Positions 1 to 11,299 of a stretch of 64,000 nt of DNA are shown here, piece after piece. The stretch comes from Dryococelus australis (lineage: Eukaryota > Arthropoda > Insecta > Phasmatodea > Phasmatidae): NCBI GenBank assembly GCA_029891345.1, contig CM057009.1, positions 229,081,120 to 229,145,119 on the forward strand, read 5' to 3'. Within the stretch, counting starts at the first letter, position 1. Each line of letters starts with the position of its first letter. Made by a program: the position numbers and the translations under genes. A model generated the notes under the pieces. The model saw only the letters and a program-made list of their open reading frames with translations, did no database searches and had not been told where the DNA came from.

Positions 1-720
1 ATCTTCTTTGTTTGTATTCAAAATACTGCACACACAAGTGCTATTTTAGGACAATGTTTAACTATCTGTCATGTAAATCCCTCTTACAAACTCCTTTTTA
101 TTTATTACTCCAACTCCATCCCGATGATCTCTCACCGTCGTTATAACCTCACTCTGTCCCTTTATAACAATGGTGTGCGTAGTCTCAATCCTATCCGGAC
201 TCATTAGCGGTGTAGTGACATTCCATTTTTCTAAGAGTAACATGTTTCTTCTGTATTCTATTATCGGCCTTGTATGAACGAGGAAAACCTTCCTCACTAT
301 TCCCGCATACAGGCAGCTCTCTTTTATGGGAAAAGTTAATGGTATAGGTATGATGCCGATGCTACATGTTAATACTGCGGCTCCTTTAGTCTCCATTGCT
401 GTTTGTGATTTACCCTTACAATATATTTAATACCACTGCCTATGCTTTGCATTGATTCCATTATCTAGTACATCTGCATTCAACAAGCTAATTCCGGAAC
501 CCGTTTCTACTATCAATTTCACTTTCCTTATCTGCCCTCGTGTTTAAAAGTCAATTTGCAAAAATTGTAATGTACCTCCTAATTGGTTAGTTATACTCGT
601 CTGAAGGCAACCAATTCTGTGTTCTGGTTTTTCTGGGGGAAAGAGCGGTGGCGACTTCCTCCCTGTTTTAGTTTCCCGGATCCTTAATACTATTGGCTTG
701 TTCTGTGGTCTCTGTCATCT
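1..720 (-). pseudogene. Ty3/Gypsy retropepsin (pol) fragment
   Basis: A retroviral-type aspartic protease segment read on the minus strand. The active-site loop is at 499-510 and reads V-E-T-G-S-G followed by I-S-L-L; families of this type have D-T/S-G, so the catalytic Asp is replaced by Glu. The frame runs on in phase from 510 to 58 with one internal stop (427-429), then carries A-V-L-T-C-S-I-G and R-R-N-M-L-L-L-E, which resemble the C-terminal half of Gypsy proteases. RT would lie further left, outside the window. It is outside the LTRs of the next element and differs from that element's own protease, so it belongs to another copy. Inference: an old insertion next to which, or into which, the 756-11724 element landed. 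Confidence 0.6.
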
Positions 721-755
721 TCGGATACCTATGTATCTTCTCCTGCATACAGTAT

Positions 756-1494
756 TGTGATACCCGAGCAGTCTAGAGATGAGCTCAAACACTCAATAAG
801 AAATAATCTAAGTCAATTTAACACATTTCATAAAATCAAGCACTGAAACAGTTACACTTTTTATTATACATCTACGTACTTGGCGATGTGGCGGAAGACG
901 ACATGGGAATTGTTAATATAAAACAAAATAAAAACTCAAATAGAAGTAACTTCATTCTATAGCCACAGTGAGGAAGGAGAGAGGATTCTCAGCGCAGCTC
1001 AGGCGAGTCGACCCAGGCGGTGATGTGCAGTCTCTGATGTCCTCCTATTATGCATGGCATAATAAAGAAACATGAGTGTAGTGGGGAGAAGACTCCCTCC
1101 ACCAAGAGCATGAGCAAACTATTACCAATGAGAAGTCAGGGCGAGAAGAGTCGCCAACCAATGAGAGAGCAAGGTTAGGGTGTCAACCAATGAACTGGAA
1201 CTTTGCACATGGCCCCAAAGTGTGGTATCGAAATCATGTGATGGTAAAATAGCACGTGATACAGCGTGTGAAACCAGGAGTCATGGGACTAAAATATCAT
1301 GAAAAATAGGACGTATTTCCTGTCATAAGTGGTTAGCAATCGCAGTCCCGCGGTGCTGAATTCACCGCTGGCAGTATTAGAGCAGATACAGCTTCCTGTC
1401 GCAGGCACTGCAGAACCTGATAAGTTGCGAAAATACTTCGTTCAAATGTTCTCTCTCTGAACTGGAAAGAAGGTGGAGTGCCCGCGGCACTACA
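756..1494 (-). repeat. 3' LTR of minus-strand Gypsy element (complete)
   Basis: A 739-bp LTR beginning TGTGATACCC on the plus strand and ending CTACA, so it has TGT...ACA ends in either orientation. The first ~400 bases match 11300-11723. On the minus strand its 5' end TGTAGTGCCG directly follows a purine-rich tract at 1495-1508, as expected for a 3' LTR. Confidence 0.88.
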
Positions 1495-1508
1495 TTACTC
1501 CCTCTTTT
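1495..1508 (-). other. Polypurine tract of minus-strand Gypsy element
   Basis: On the minus strand the sequence reads AAAAGAGGGAGTAA immediately before the LTR start TGTAG. This is the position and composition of the plus-strand primer of reverse transcription. Confidence 0.75.
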
Positions 1509-2589
1509 AGAAAAGTTTTGTTCGGGCTGAGCAAAACTTTAGAAAGATATGTGGCGGAAGTTATATGTGAGTCGGTCATCGAAGTGAATCTGGATGAAGT
1601 ATAGAGTTTGGGAGTGCAACTGCTCTATCATAAATAACAGGATGTGGACTCGCCAACAACGGAAATGCAGGTTTCCAGTCGACCAACTAAGAGCCATTGG
1701 TGTAGCAGCGATTTTGACACAGTAGTCTTCTTTCTTGAAGCTTTGTGAAATTGCTTCCATGCTCGCGGTCAACTGAATCATAAAAGTTAAAAAAAGGAAT
1801 CAGTTAATTACTAGTCCACCAAATAACTTTAAAATTAACTGAACTCAAAATGGGGCGTACTATGTCACCTTCCTCATTATTTAAGTTCGCCTTTGTAATT
1901 TTTCAAAGTGCAGCTGATACAAATCTCACACACAATATACATATTGGATAAACATCTAAACATCAACACTTATTACAAATATTTGTTACAGCTCTGTGTT
2001 CCATACCAAGACTATTGCTTTTCGTTTAACAGTTCAATCATTACTTAATTATTGTGAAATATATATGTTCATAACACAATGCATCTTGTGTTCATTGGTT
2101 AAACTTAAAATGCCTCTTGTTTTCATTCATTAAGTGTACAATAGTTAAAAAATGTTTTTATACTAGAGTTAAGTTATCTTAATTTTAGAACAAGAAAAGA
2201 AATATCAATCATTACATTACAATCAAACAATTGAAAATACATATTGGGACATTTTATGTTTGCTGCTCTCTGGAATATCTGATTCCATGGGTAATATTAC
2301 TTGCTGTAGAATTAAATTTTCAAAATTACGCGCACTATACTCTGCTTTTCACTGTCTCTATTTTAGTTTTGCTTTTGGGCATAAACACTCAATCACTTCG
2401 ACGTATTATGGAATTCTTAAAGCAAGTAATGGCTGCCATCCTCGATGTCGGCTGCGGGGCTGGAACTGTGCTCGAAACAGCACACATCTCCATGGCATCT
2501 GCTTGATCCTCGGGAAGTTGGACAGTCTTTGTGGTCTTAGCTACCTTCCGATGTGGGAGGCAGGCGTGTGAACACCTGGCCAGTCTCTC
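1509..2589 (-). other. 3' non-coding region of Gypsy element
   Basis: About 1.1 kb between the end of the env remnant and the polypurine tract. It is AT-rich. Reading both strands I see no domain, repeat or RNA gene in it. Confidence 0.5.
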
Positions 2590-4440
2590 TCACAGGCGCC
2601 GTTTCAGGAACGAGATGATGAGTACCAGGCATCCCATCATAACGAACCCCACCAAGTAGTGACTGTGGCGTTCGATGTGTTCACTCAGAAGCTTTCTATG
2701 AATTAAATTACAAATGTCCGATATGAGAAGATTGAACTCTACATCTTCTTCTGTATTTAGCTCTAAGAGACTAATATTGAAGTCAGTTTTCATGGATGCA
2801 AAGAACGCTTGTTCACGATTTGTTAATAAGGTCTGGACTGGAGAGAACTTGACGCCATTCACTTCGTATTTTATATGTGTTAACCTGTTACTGTGTGGTA
2901 ACAACTGAATTCTCTAATTAATTATCACACAACTCCTTACCTGGGACATGGCTCCCTGGACCGAGATACACTCCTCCACCATGTGTGCTTCACTCTTTTC
3001 ATAAGGACACATTTTAGTAACATTCATCTTTCCCGGTACTGAATAAATCCAACTATCACCATCTACTTATCTTATAAACTCTGGTACTAATGAGTTACCT
3101 AGAACTTCTCTTTTACACATTTTATAATCGTAACCAGGTTGTAACAATATTACATTAACTAGACAGTTCAGATCCTTTATGGAAAACGTCGGGACGTTAG
3201 CTGACAAACTACATTATTCCCGCCTTTACATTGACTCATGTCTGCTTCAGACATTAACGGATAAAACTGCTAGTTCTTTGACCGCACGATATAAGGTGCA
3301 TCTGGCACTATCTGAAAATATCTCTCTAATGTTCTCTCAAACACTGATAAGCGTGAGCTCTGTAAATTGTGAAATACCTATTCGCGGGTCTCAAAGAAAA
3401 CTCAATTATCAACTGTATACTATCAATTGTAGAAAGTGCATGTGTCGTCGTTACTTCATAATAATTGTAAACTTGATCTAAATCAGTTCCTGCTATCAAT
3501 GTGTTGTCCGTGGATAATTTAAGAGCAATACCTCGAATAATTTCTGATAAATTTCCTGGAGTCTATAACGAAGTGGGTAATCTACCAGTCGCTATGATAT
3601 CCAATGCCAACTTTAAATTACTTACCTCTTATTTATAAGACTGAAGAGTTAATTATAATTCTCTCAGAAAACTGCTGTCTTTAAGTGCTTCCCTTAAATT
3701 GATAATTGTTATTCAGTGATTTATTTCAATCATTGAAGTTGCTAAAATATTCCAAGCAGTCATGTGGATCAAAGTTTTTATTACTTTCGCTTACTCTTTT
3801 GCTAAAATGCCTACATCATTTGAGTTTTTCTCTGCTCTGGCATTCATCCCTTTCACAAAAGTTAATTGCTGCTCTACTATATGAATCAATTTTTCTTGTA
3901 TCGTCCCCAACTCACTAATGACTTGGTGAATAAGGACATAATCATCATTAGTAAGTGTACCAAATAAAAATTTCAGATTACTACCACCTGCATCTGTCAA
4001 ACCACTCTTTTCGCGAAATGATTTCCTGAGTAGTATAAAAGTTGGTTCATTTACTTCCTCCTCTAATTATGCAATTAGTCAGTCAAGAACATATATCTCT
4101 GAACATGATCTTTCAATTTATCGGTTTCCAGAAAACTTCATCCCTTTAATTATGTTCAGTTGGTTCCTAAATTCCTGATTGATAATCTCCAACTTTCTTA
4201 TGGTTATGTCTAGCACTATTGTCCATATGTCTCCTGTTAATACGACGTCCATTTCTTGGACCAGAATCATGCCAGCGGCTATGATGTGATCTGCAATGCA
4301 AACCAATATACCTATTATTTAGTTTTTCGCATTGAATTCGTATTGGTCATTAAATTCTAAGTTACATTAATACTCTGAGGCTACACATCACTTACTTCTG
4401 CTTCCTCCTCTTCCATTGAGGGGTTTCTTTCACTTGAGCA
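2590..4440 (-). pseudogene. env: F-type envelope remnant (errantivirus-like env)
   Basis: Third gene of the minus-strand Gypsy element, downstream of integrase. In errantiviruses this is a membrane fusion glycoprotein related to baculovirus F, made as a precursor cleaved into a short F2 and a longer F1. Visible pieces in order: a membrane-distal segment at 4306-4118; a basic stretch R-E-K-S at 4015-4004, where the family has a furin-type site (last residue here is Ser); just after it G-L-T-D-A-G-G and F-L-F-G-T-L-T-N-D-D, then a helix rich in I/L/Q, typical of the F1 N-terminus; and at the end a hydrophobic helix L-V-G-F-V-M-M-G-C-L-V-L-I-I-S followed by K-R-R-L, a membrane anchor with a short tail. 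F2 of ~145 and F1 of ~470 codons fit the space. Multiple stops and frameshifts make it non-functional. No signal peptide could be placed. Confidence 0.72.
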
Positions 4441-4655
4441 CAAATTATACCTGACACTATGTTCACCTATTTTCTCACGAATTTTCCCTTTTAAATAACA
4501 CGATGGTTTCCAAACGTCGTCAGTTTTTACATTATCATAACACTCACTACTATCGAGGTTGCTGACGTCCTAAGGGCATTCGACACTTATTTCCTCTCCT
4601 TCACCTATTTCTGCTAACTCTGTTATGTTTGCTAAAATTGGGCGTGACTTTGAGC

Positions 4656-5867
4656 CTATTTTTCTTCAATATTTTCTTCACTTAATTCTTTATCACTTTC
4701 ACCATCGCAAAATTTCTCAACTGTTTCTATTTCATCAATAATCCGCGGGGCTTTCTCCCTACACATTGCGTCTCGTCTTAGACACAAGTTCCTTGCTTCT
4801 TGGGAATTATTAGACAACTTTAATCTATCACTGTGCACAACAACTTTTTTCTTGGCTAGAGATACTTCAAATGTGACTAAACTCAATTTTCTCAAAATTT
4901 TGTGAAGTCCAGACAAAAACTTATGGAACTTAGAGACTATGCCTTTCCTAACACATGGTGCGTGTAGATACACGTAATCGCATACCTCAATATCTGGCGA
5001 TTTTGACCTTTTGTCACGATTCTTTTTTGTCTCTCAAAAGCTACTTTATTCCTTTCGCTAGCTACTTCACGTGCTTCTTTTAACTTGTTGTTCAAAATGT
5101 CTATGTGTTCCTTGGTTTTCATACCTCTCTCTAACACATTAGGCTGACTACTCAATTCACCTAAAGGGGGTAGCCTAACTTCTTTCCCATACAACAAATA
5201 ATGTGGGCTATAACCCGTCACTGAATGAGGAACCATCATATATGCGCCCACTGCATATGGCAAATATTCTTCCCAATTACTACCGTATTCATCTACATAA
5301 TGAGATATCATGTCTGCTAGGATTCGATGAAGTCTCTCAATACGTTCGTTACATTGTGGTCTGAAAGTGGTCGTCTGTAAGTTCTTAATTTTTAACACTT
5401 TGCACGTCTCTAACGTCAACCTAGACACAAAATTTTCTCCCTTTATCTGTCAGCAGGCTTTGAGGACAACCATGCCTTAAAATAACCTGCTGTAAAAATA
5501 TTTCGCTACTCTCTCTGCAGTTTGATCGGGAATTGGTATCACTTCACAGTACCTTGTGAAATAATCAATAAATGTCAGCACATATTTATTTCCTTTCTCA
5601 CTCATCGGTAAGGGATCTAATATATCTGGAGATATTAACTGAAAATGAGAATTTACTTGCAGTAAAGAACCTAACGGTGCTTTCGTCATTGTCATACTTT
5701 TTCTCCTAAGACAATCATCAGACCTCACAATATATTCATCTACATCGTTATTCAATGTTGGCCGCCAGTACAAAGATTTGAGGAGGTTTTGAGTTCGCTT
5801 CACGCCTTGGTTAGCTGAAAATGGAGTGACATGGCGATGACTCTGATCACAAGCGACTTTGGAACAA
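4656..5867 (-). pseudogene. pol: Gypsy integrase (pol C-terminus), broken
   Basis: The DDE integrase that inserts the cDNA. Zinc-binding region at about 5860-5690: Q-G-V-K-R-T and S-D-D-C are visible, but the second His and one of the Cys of the HHCC motif appear lost. Core: I-S-P-D-I-L-D-P-L-P and Y-V-L-T-F-I-D-Y-F-T-R-Y (first Asp region); L-L-T-D-K-G near 5430-5445 (second Asp), at a frameshift; then R-I-E-R-L-H-R-I-L-A-D with the catalytic Glu. The C-terminal part, 4973-4656, has Y-L-H-A-P-C-V and V-V-H-S-D-R-L-K, the usual end of Gypsy integrases. At least two frame changes separate these parts. Confidence 0.85.
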
Positions 5868-6004
5868 CTACTAAAATGTTGTCCTCTTCGCGTTTGTTAG
5901 GATGCCTTCCTTATCAATAAAGAAATTTACCTTATCTTCCTTATTAATTATACTTAGACATGTTTCGTCTTCCGTCTGTCCTTTCTTAATTATTTATCTA
6001 ATTT

Positions 6005-7557
6005 AATCTTCTGAATTTATCGCATTTGCCATTGGTGACAAACAATCTGCATTCGCATGTCACTTGCCCGGTTTATGGACTACTTCAAAATCAAACTCTG
6101 CTAAACGAAGTGCCCATCGAGTGAGTCTCGAACTAGGGTCTTTCAAATTCAATAACCATCTCAATGCAGCATGATCAGTAAAAACGGTAAATCTATGCCC
6201 TTAAAAATATGCCTTGAAATGTTTTGTGGCAAAAACTAAAGTGTACAATTCTTTTTCTGTTGTACTGTAATTCCTGTCTGTTGAGTTTAATTGTTTACAG
6301 GCATAGGCGATCGGTTTCTCGTGTCCGTTCCTCATCTGAGACAGGACAGCGCCTATGGCATAATTACTAGCATCTGTACTCACAATAAATGGCTGTGAAA
6401 AATCTGGATAAACAAGAATCGGATATTAAATAAATATTTCTCTTAACATTTTGAAAGCTTCGTGTTCTGTTCCCCAGATGAATTGTTCATCTTTCTTAGT
6501 TAGTTTCGTCAATGGTCCCACTATATCCGCGAAATTCGATATAAATTTCCTATAATACTTAAACCTACCACTGAGCGAACTTCTGTGACATTTTTAGGCC
6601 TCATCTTGTAGATTTTTCTGATTTGGTTCTACGCCTTTTAAACTTACAACATGCCCTTAGTATTCTACACTATCTTGTACAAATTAACACTTACTAGGCT
6701 GAATTCGCAAATTAAATTCCTCTTGTCTTTCCAAAACTTTACTCATGCACTCGGCATGTTCTGTCATAGTACTACTAAATATTATAATGTCATCAAGGTA
6801 TACTAAACACTGGTCACCTAAAAACCTGTTAGAACATAATTCTCCATTAACCTCTCAAATGTAGCTGGGGAATTACGCAGTACAAGCGGGAGTCTATTAA
6901 ATTCATATTTCCCCATGAATGTAGCAAAACTCGTTTTCTCCCTATAACTTTCTTCTAATTCAATTTGGAGTAGCCACTCGCTAAGTCCAATGTTGAAAAA
7001 TATTTCGACCAGTGCGAGGAATCTAACTCCTCCGTGACATTCGGAATTGGATAAGGATCCTGCTTCGTCACTTTATTAAACTGTCGAAAATCTATACAAA
7101 ATCTCATCTTAAAAGAACTGTCTTTATTTTTCTGTTTCATCATCAATACGGGAAACTGCCAAGGTGATTTACTCTCTGAAATAATATTTTTATAAAGCAT
7201 GTCATTTATTTGCTCTGCAATTACTGGTTTCAATGCATGTGGCACTCTGTATGGATTCTGCTTTATTGGTCTGGCCTCTCCTGTATGTATCATATGTTTC
7301 AATAAATTCGCGCACCAGAAATTCGAACTATCTTTCACTTGAAATATACATGTAAACTTCATTAACACTGGGAACATTTTATTTAAATCACTCTTATTCA
7401 AATGTTTTAATTTATCTCTAACAATTTTCTCTACCGCCATAAATTCATATTTTGGTAGTTCTGGTAACATTATAGCCTTCTTTTTCACTGATTCGCTATT
7501 ATTTGCCATGTGAGTTTCAAAACTCTGACTACTTTGAGTCGCTAAACAATTTGGCAC
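6005..7557 (-). pseudogene. pol: Gypsy reverse transcriptase and RNase H, broken
   Basis: Copies element RNA to DNA. N-terminal RT block 7557-6955 contains P-Y-R-V-P-H-A-L, W-Q-F-P-V-L, M-R-F-C-I-D-F-R-Q-F-N and F-S-T-L-D-L-A-S-G-Y, all classical Ty3/Gypsy RT motifs. After a frameshift, the catalytic Y-L-D-D-I-I-I-F is intact at about 6800-6789. RNase H starts near 6383 with S-T-D-A-S-N-Y-A-I-G-A-V-L-S, continues through T-E-K-E-L-Y to an in-frame TAA at about 6198, and resumes with [10 protein letters not shown] and H-A-N-A-D-C-L-S. Key active-site residues survive, but several frameshifts and stops do not allow one polypeptide. Confidence 0.92.
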
Positions 7558-8376
7558 ATTTAATCTTTTATTCTCTCTATTCGATTATTTACACGTACTT
7601 TCCGTGCGAGTTTTACAACGCTGACTACCTTGAGTCTGTACATATTTCGAATCATTTATTCTCATTTTATGTGAACAATCTAAAATCGGTACCGATTTTT
7701 GATTTACTCACGAATTTTCAATTTAACTTCTCTGTTTTTACTAATTTTCACATTACTCTAACACCTGAAATTATCTCGACATTTCAACTTTTTATCACGA
7801 CATATCAAACTTTTATCACGACAATTACTATGACTTTTTACGACAGGACTCGGGGTTTTCATTTGGAATCGGAACAGCCTATGATCGGCATACACTATCT
7901 CGGCGGATTTTGGGGACACAGCGACAAAATCTGTCCTGTTCCGTGACCTCGCTAACTATTTCACTCACTTTACGGCTATCACAACTCGAGGAGATTACTG
8001 CTTCGGAGCATGGAAGTGAACACATTTTATCATTGTTTCTAGGGACATCTGCGAGGATTTTCTCCCGTGGTTCTATTTGTGGCGACACTAAATCACTTTA
8101 TACCGACCCAAGACTTATACAACTTCTCTCGGATATTCGGGGTATGCTATTTACGCATAGTACTCCAGCAACGTCACTGACAAGTACAGCAAATCCTATT
8201 TCAGCACCCTTTCGGACGACGATCATCTCATTAGTAATGTTCGCGATTTTTGTCACTGCCATTATTGATTTTACTAACGCTCTGTGAGGTTTGCTTCAAC
8301 ATTCACTGTGAGGTTTCCTTGAACCCTCAACTTGACCTACCCTGTCAGTATTACTCTCGACATGTCCGCCTACTTC
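7558..8376 (-). other. Protease-RT linker of Gypsy element
   Basis: About 800 bases between the protease and RT blocks. Short open stretches (for instance 8088-7879) have no motif I recognise. It is likely the decayed linker of pol. Confidence 0.4.
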
Positions 8377-9445
8377 TCATGTCGCTCCTGCATCTTCTGC
8401 ACGACTAGGACACCATGTCCTCTTGACCCCTTTGACATGACGATGAGGAATGAAACACTGGGATGCATCCCTTTGACCCGAAACAAAGGGGATAATACAC
8501 TGGTCACTCACCCTCATATGTGCCTTATTTTTAACTACACAGCTACCCTGATGGTCGTTCACCCCATCCGCCAGTGTCGTCTCAGAGAATCTATTACATG
8601 TTCCTATAGAGTGTCTAGCCGTACAGCTCCTACAATACACCTCGTTCTCTGGGAGGCACTTACCGGAAAGAATTAAGTTGCATATTGCCTTTGCCACATG
8701 GATGCCCGGTACATTAGTCAGTGTCGGTTCGATAAGAAGCAATTTCGAGTTAGCGTCACAACCCTCCATGTGCGAAGCATCTATCACTCTCTCCGATTTT
8801 AGTGGCAGAATCGCGTGCTGTATCATTTTCAGTTCATAATATTGACTATTATTCACTCTTCCGGATCCAAGAACAGAGTTGGCCAGGATCTCAGCTTGTT
8901 TCCGCTGCTCTTTCTCAATTATGCAAGTTATTGAATTATATGTATCTAAATCAAACATATTTTTGAGATACAGTGTATGTTCTTTCAAGTCGATTCTGGC
9001 ATCATAATAGTGGAGAAAATCGGTTCCAAGTATTCCCTCGAAAGGAAATTCTGATGCGCACACAAGGAACCAATATGGGTAACAATGACCATTTACCCAC
9101 AACTCTAGATACTGGGTACATGCGATCTAGAGAGTCTCCAGTTACACCTTATTCTCCTAACTGAGATTCATTGATAATATTCCCACTGATTCTAGGTCGA
9201 ACAAGAGATATATCGGACCCTGTGTCAATTAAGAATGATTGAGACTGGCAGTTAAAACATCTAACATTGCAGTTATTATGTGGTTTTTGTATATAACTCA
9301 TGTTCTTGGGAGAAACGCCTGCTCCCAATAAACTCTTCCTACTCTTACTGCTATCATTCGAACCACTGTAACATGAGTTATAACATCTTCCAAAACCTCT
9401 GTTAATGGAAATATTTTCGCCACTTCTCGTGCTACCTCGTGCCAC
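8377..9445 (-). pseudogene. pol: Gypsy aspartic protease with gag C-terminal end
   Basis: Retropepsin that processes Gag-Pol. The catalytic loop F-L-I-D-T-G-S-D-I-S-L-V lies near 9235-9200 and is intact, preceded by a short Cys-containing R-C-F-N-C. After a stop at 9149 the second half (9102-8377) has F-E-G-I-L-G-T-D-F-L, the conserved I-L-G-x-D-F-L near the protease C-terminus. The rest, with several Cys and His, resembles the linker towards RT and is not assigned. One frameshift splits the two halves. Confidence 0.8.
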
Positions 9446-9471
9446 ACTTGTTTGCTTGGAGACTATGTTAT

Positions 9472-10129
9472 TCAGCTTTCTCCTCCTCTGAGGATCATCA
9501 AATTTTGTTTGCGTTCCTGATGCGCCTCTGTAACCTCTAATACTATAGTCATGTGTTCAGTTTCGTCCATGAATAGTGGTATCTTATATCTTAACTTCTG
9601 ACCTATGTTACCTTGTAACCCATCAGTATAAACTGCCAATAACCTCTTTTCAGCTTCCTGATTCAACATTTCCTTTTCATCAGGCTCATTTAGATACTAG
9701 ACTGTTTTCTCACATAATTTACGACACCTAGCAGCAAATGTCTGCACATCCTCATTATGTTTCTGCTTAACACTGTGCAGCATGTAATAATGAAATTGCA
9801 ATGCCTGATTTTCCTTGAATTTGTCGTTCAACTCATCTTTCAACATGATATATGTTATGTCCCTTCTTACTCTAGGACATGTCGCAACAAAATGCGATGC
9901 TAAACATTTCAATTTAATTTTTGCTAATTTTACTTTGTCCTTATTTGAAAGATTTCCTAGGCTTACTGCGCTTTCTATGCTTTCTAGAAAGTCGTGTACC
10001 CTTAACGAACTTATTTCGCAAGCCCATTTTTCTTACTAATGAAATAACTACCAAATCTTTAACTTGAGCTGGTACTTGAGCTTGTGCTGGTACCGCTAGG
10101 GCTAGTTGACGTCGTCTTTCGTCCTCCAT
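9472..10129 (-). pseudogene. gag: Gypsy Gag capsid region, broken
   Basis: Structural protein forming the particle. It starts at an ATG at 10129 (M-E-D-E-R-R-R-Q). After a frameshift the capsid-like block 9912-9697 shows L-K-D-E-L-N-D-K-F and Q-K-H-N-E-D-V-Q-T-F-A-A-R-C-R-K-L, which fit the Gypsy Gag pattern of an F-containing helix followed by Q-x3-E-x-V-x3-A-R. The next block, 9669-9472, has A-E-K-R-L-L-A-V-Y-T-D-G-L. No complete CCHC knuckle is visible; only C-F-N-C remains near the protease. Confidence 0.72.
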
Positions 10130-10173
10130 GTCAACTAGAAAAGTGTTACTACAACTTTTTAAATTTTATCCAT

Positions 10174-10716
10174 TCAGTTTCGAAAGAGGAATCCAAGAGT
10201 CCGTTTCTTCGGAGTATCGTAATGTGTACTACTACTATTAGGTTTAGTTTCCTGAATCGTGTTCAAATTTTCTATCTTAAGAAAGGCAATATATTCTGAA
10301 AATGAAGAACTAGTAGAGGCTTGCTCGCATTTTACGTTCGCAGCTTGCGAAGTCAAAGGCTCTGTATTTGCAACTTGGTCAAGCCTTTCTATCTCGAATT
10401 CTGGATAAACACGATCTCGAGGTATGAACCTCTTTACTATACGAATTTCAGTTTCCAACAATACTCGTCCAAAAGAATTTTCGTACTTGTATACTTTATA
10501 TGCGGGATTCGTAAAAGATCGCTTTGGTTTTCCCTTGAAAGCTATTTCCAGTCCTGAACCGGTAGTTAATGCATTCAACTTAGCCCGAAATGGCTCTACT
10601 TGAGACAAGTCAAAAAATGCGAACTTTTGAAAAAAATTCTGTATCAATTTACATGAATACTTTTCTAAACCCTTCAATGCCTTAGTACTACTAGTTGAAT
10701 CTACGTATATTGTCAA
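10174..10716 (-). CDS. Unassigned ORF upstream of gag in Gypsy element
   Basis: A 180-codon open frame on the same strand as gag and 45 bases upstream of it. I do not recognise the product. The N-terminal half is mixed charged and aromatic (K-G-L-E-K-Y-S-C, Y-K-V-Y-K-Y-E-N-S-F). Residues about 125-140 are Ser/Thr-rich (A-S-T-S-S-S-F-S), and the C-terminus is basic. It is the longest uninterrupted gag-side frame in the element. It may be the N-terminal part of a larger Gag, a separate accessory gene, or captured sequence. Frames further upstream (11217-10969) may belong to the same protein. Confidence 0.4.
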   Translation of the reverse strand: MTIYVDSTSSTKALKGLEKYSCKLIQNFFQKFAFFDLSQVEPFRAKLNALTTGSGLEIAFKGKPKRSFTNPAYKVYKYENSFGRVLLETEIRIVKRFIPRDRVYPEFEIERLDQVANTEPLTSQAANVKCEQASTSSSFSEYIAFLKIENLNTIQETKPNSSSTHYDTPKKRTLGFLFRN

Positions 10717-10968
10717 AACTGTAAACTCTAATACCTTCTCTTCTTGCCTCTAAAAATATAATAAGCATCTTAGCATAATGCTTTAGTGCTTTTGCAAAAT
10801 ACTGCAAAGAAGTGGTGCTGAATCCAGATAATTTCTACAATATTCAACTCTAACCCAAGTTTACAGTGTTATATCTTCCAAATCTACATGGCACTCAACA
10901 TTACCAGTTACTCTGTTATTCATAGGGCCGTGAACATACTCAACATTAAAACGATGTGATTTCCTGCA

Positions 10969-11217
10969 TTATACATGTTCGTTATAATCGTGCAAATCTC
11001 CTCTTACACGAACTATCGTATTAGATTCGTCAACTGAAATGTTTATGATCCTGAATATTTCAGGGCACGTTAAAAAGTCCCACTCGGCCACACTGCTCAG
11101 CTCAATTACAACTTCACGATTCGCATTCATAACACAACGTGCGAATAAAATAAAACAACTAAATTTCAATTTCGGAGGAAAACCTAACACTGTTTTCAAC
11201 GACCTAACACTTATCAC
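10969..11217 (-). pseudogene. Unassigned coding-like fragment after PBS
   Basis: An 82-codon frame close behind the 5' LTR and primer binding site of the Gypsy element. It has V-V-I-E-L-S-S-V-A-E-W-D-F-L and V-R-V-R-G-D-L-H-D-Y-N-E. Past the stop, coding-like sequence continues in phase (H-R-F-N-V-E-Y-V-H-G), then decays. It may be the 5' part of the unassigned ORF at 10174-10716. Confidence 0.3.
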
Positions 11218-11278
11218 CTACAACCTATAAACCTATAACCTTCGAAGTGGGTTCAGTTACAGCCGTCTGGAGTAACTA

Positions 11279-11296
11279 CCCAAAACGCTGCCACCA
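11279..11296 (-). other. Candidate tRNA primer binding site (minus Gypsy element)
   Basis: Three bases inside the 5' LTR end, the minus strand reads TGGTGGCAGCGTTTTGGG. TGG at this place is the complement of a tRNA 3' CCA. Which tRNA is used cannot be told without a tRNA set. Confidence 0.6.
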
Positions 11297-11299
11297 GTT

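Noticed and set aside
7503-7946. 147-codon plus-strand frame
   Set aside because: It lies antisense to and beside the minus-strand pol of the Gypsy element, has no motif, and overlaps recognisable pol linker.
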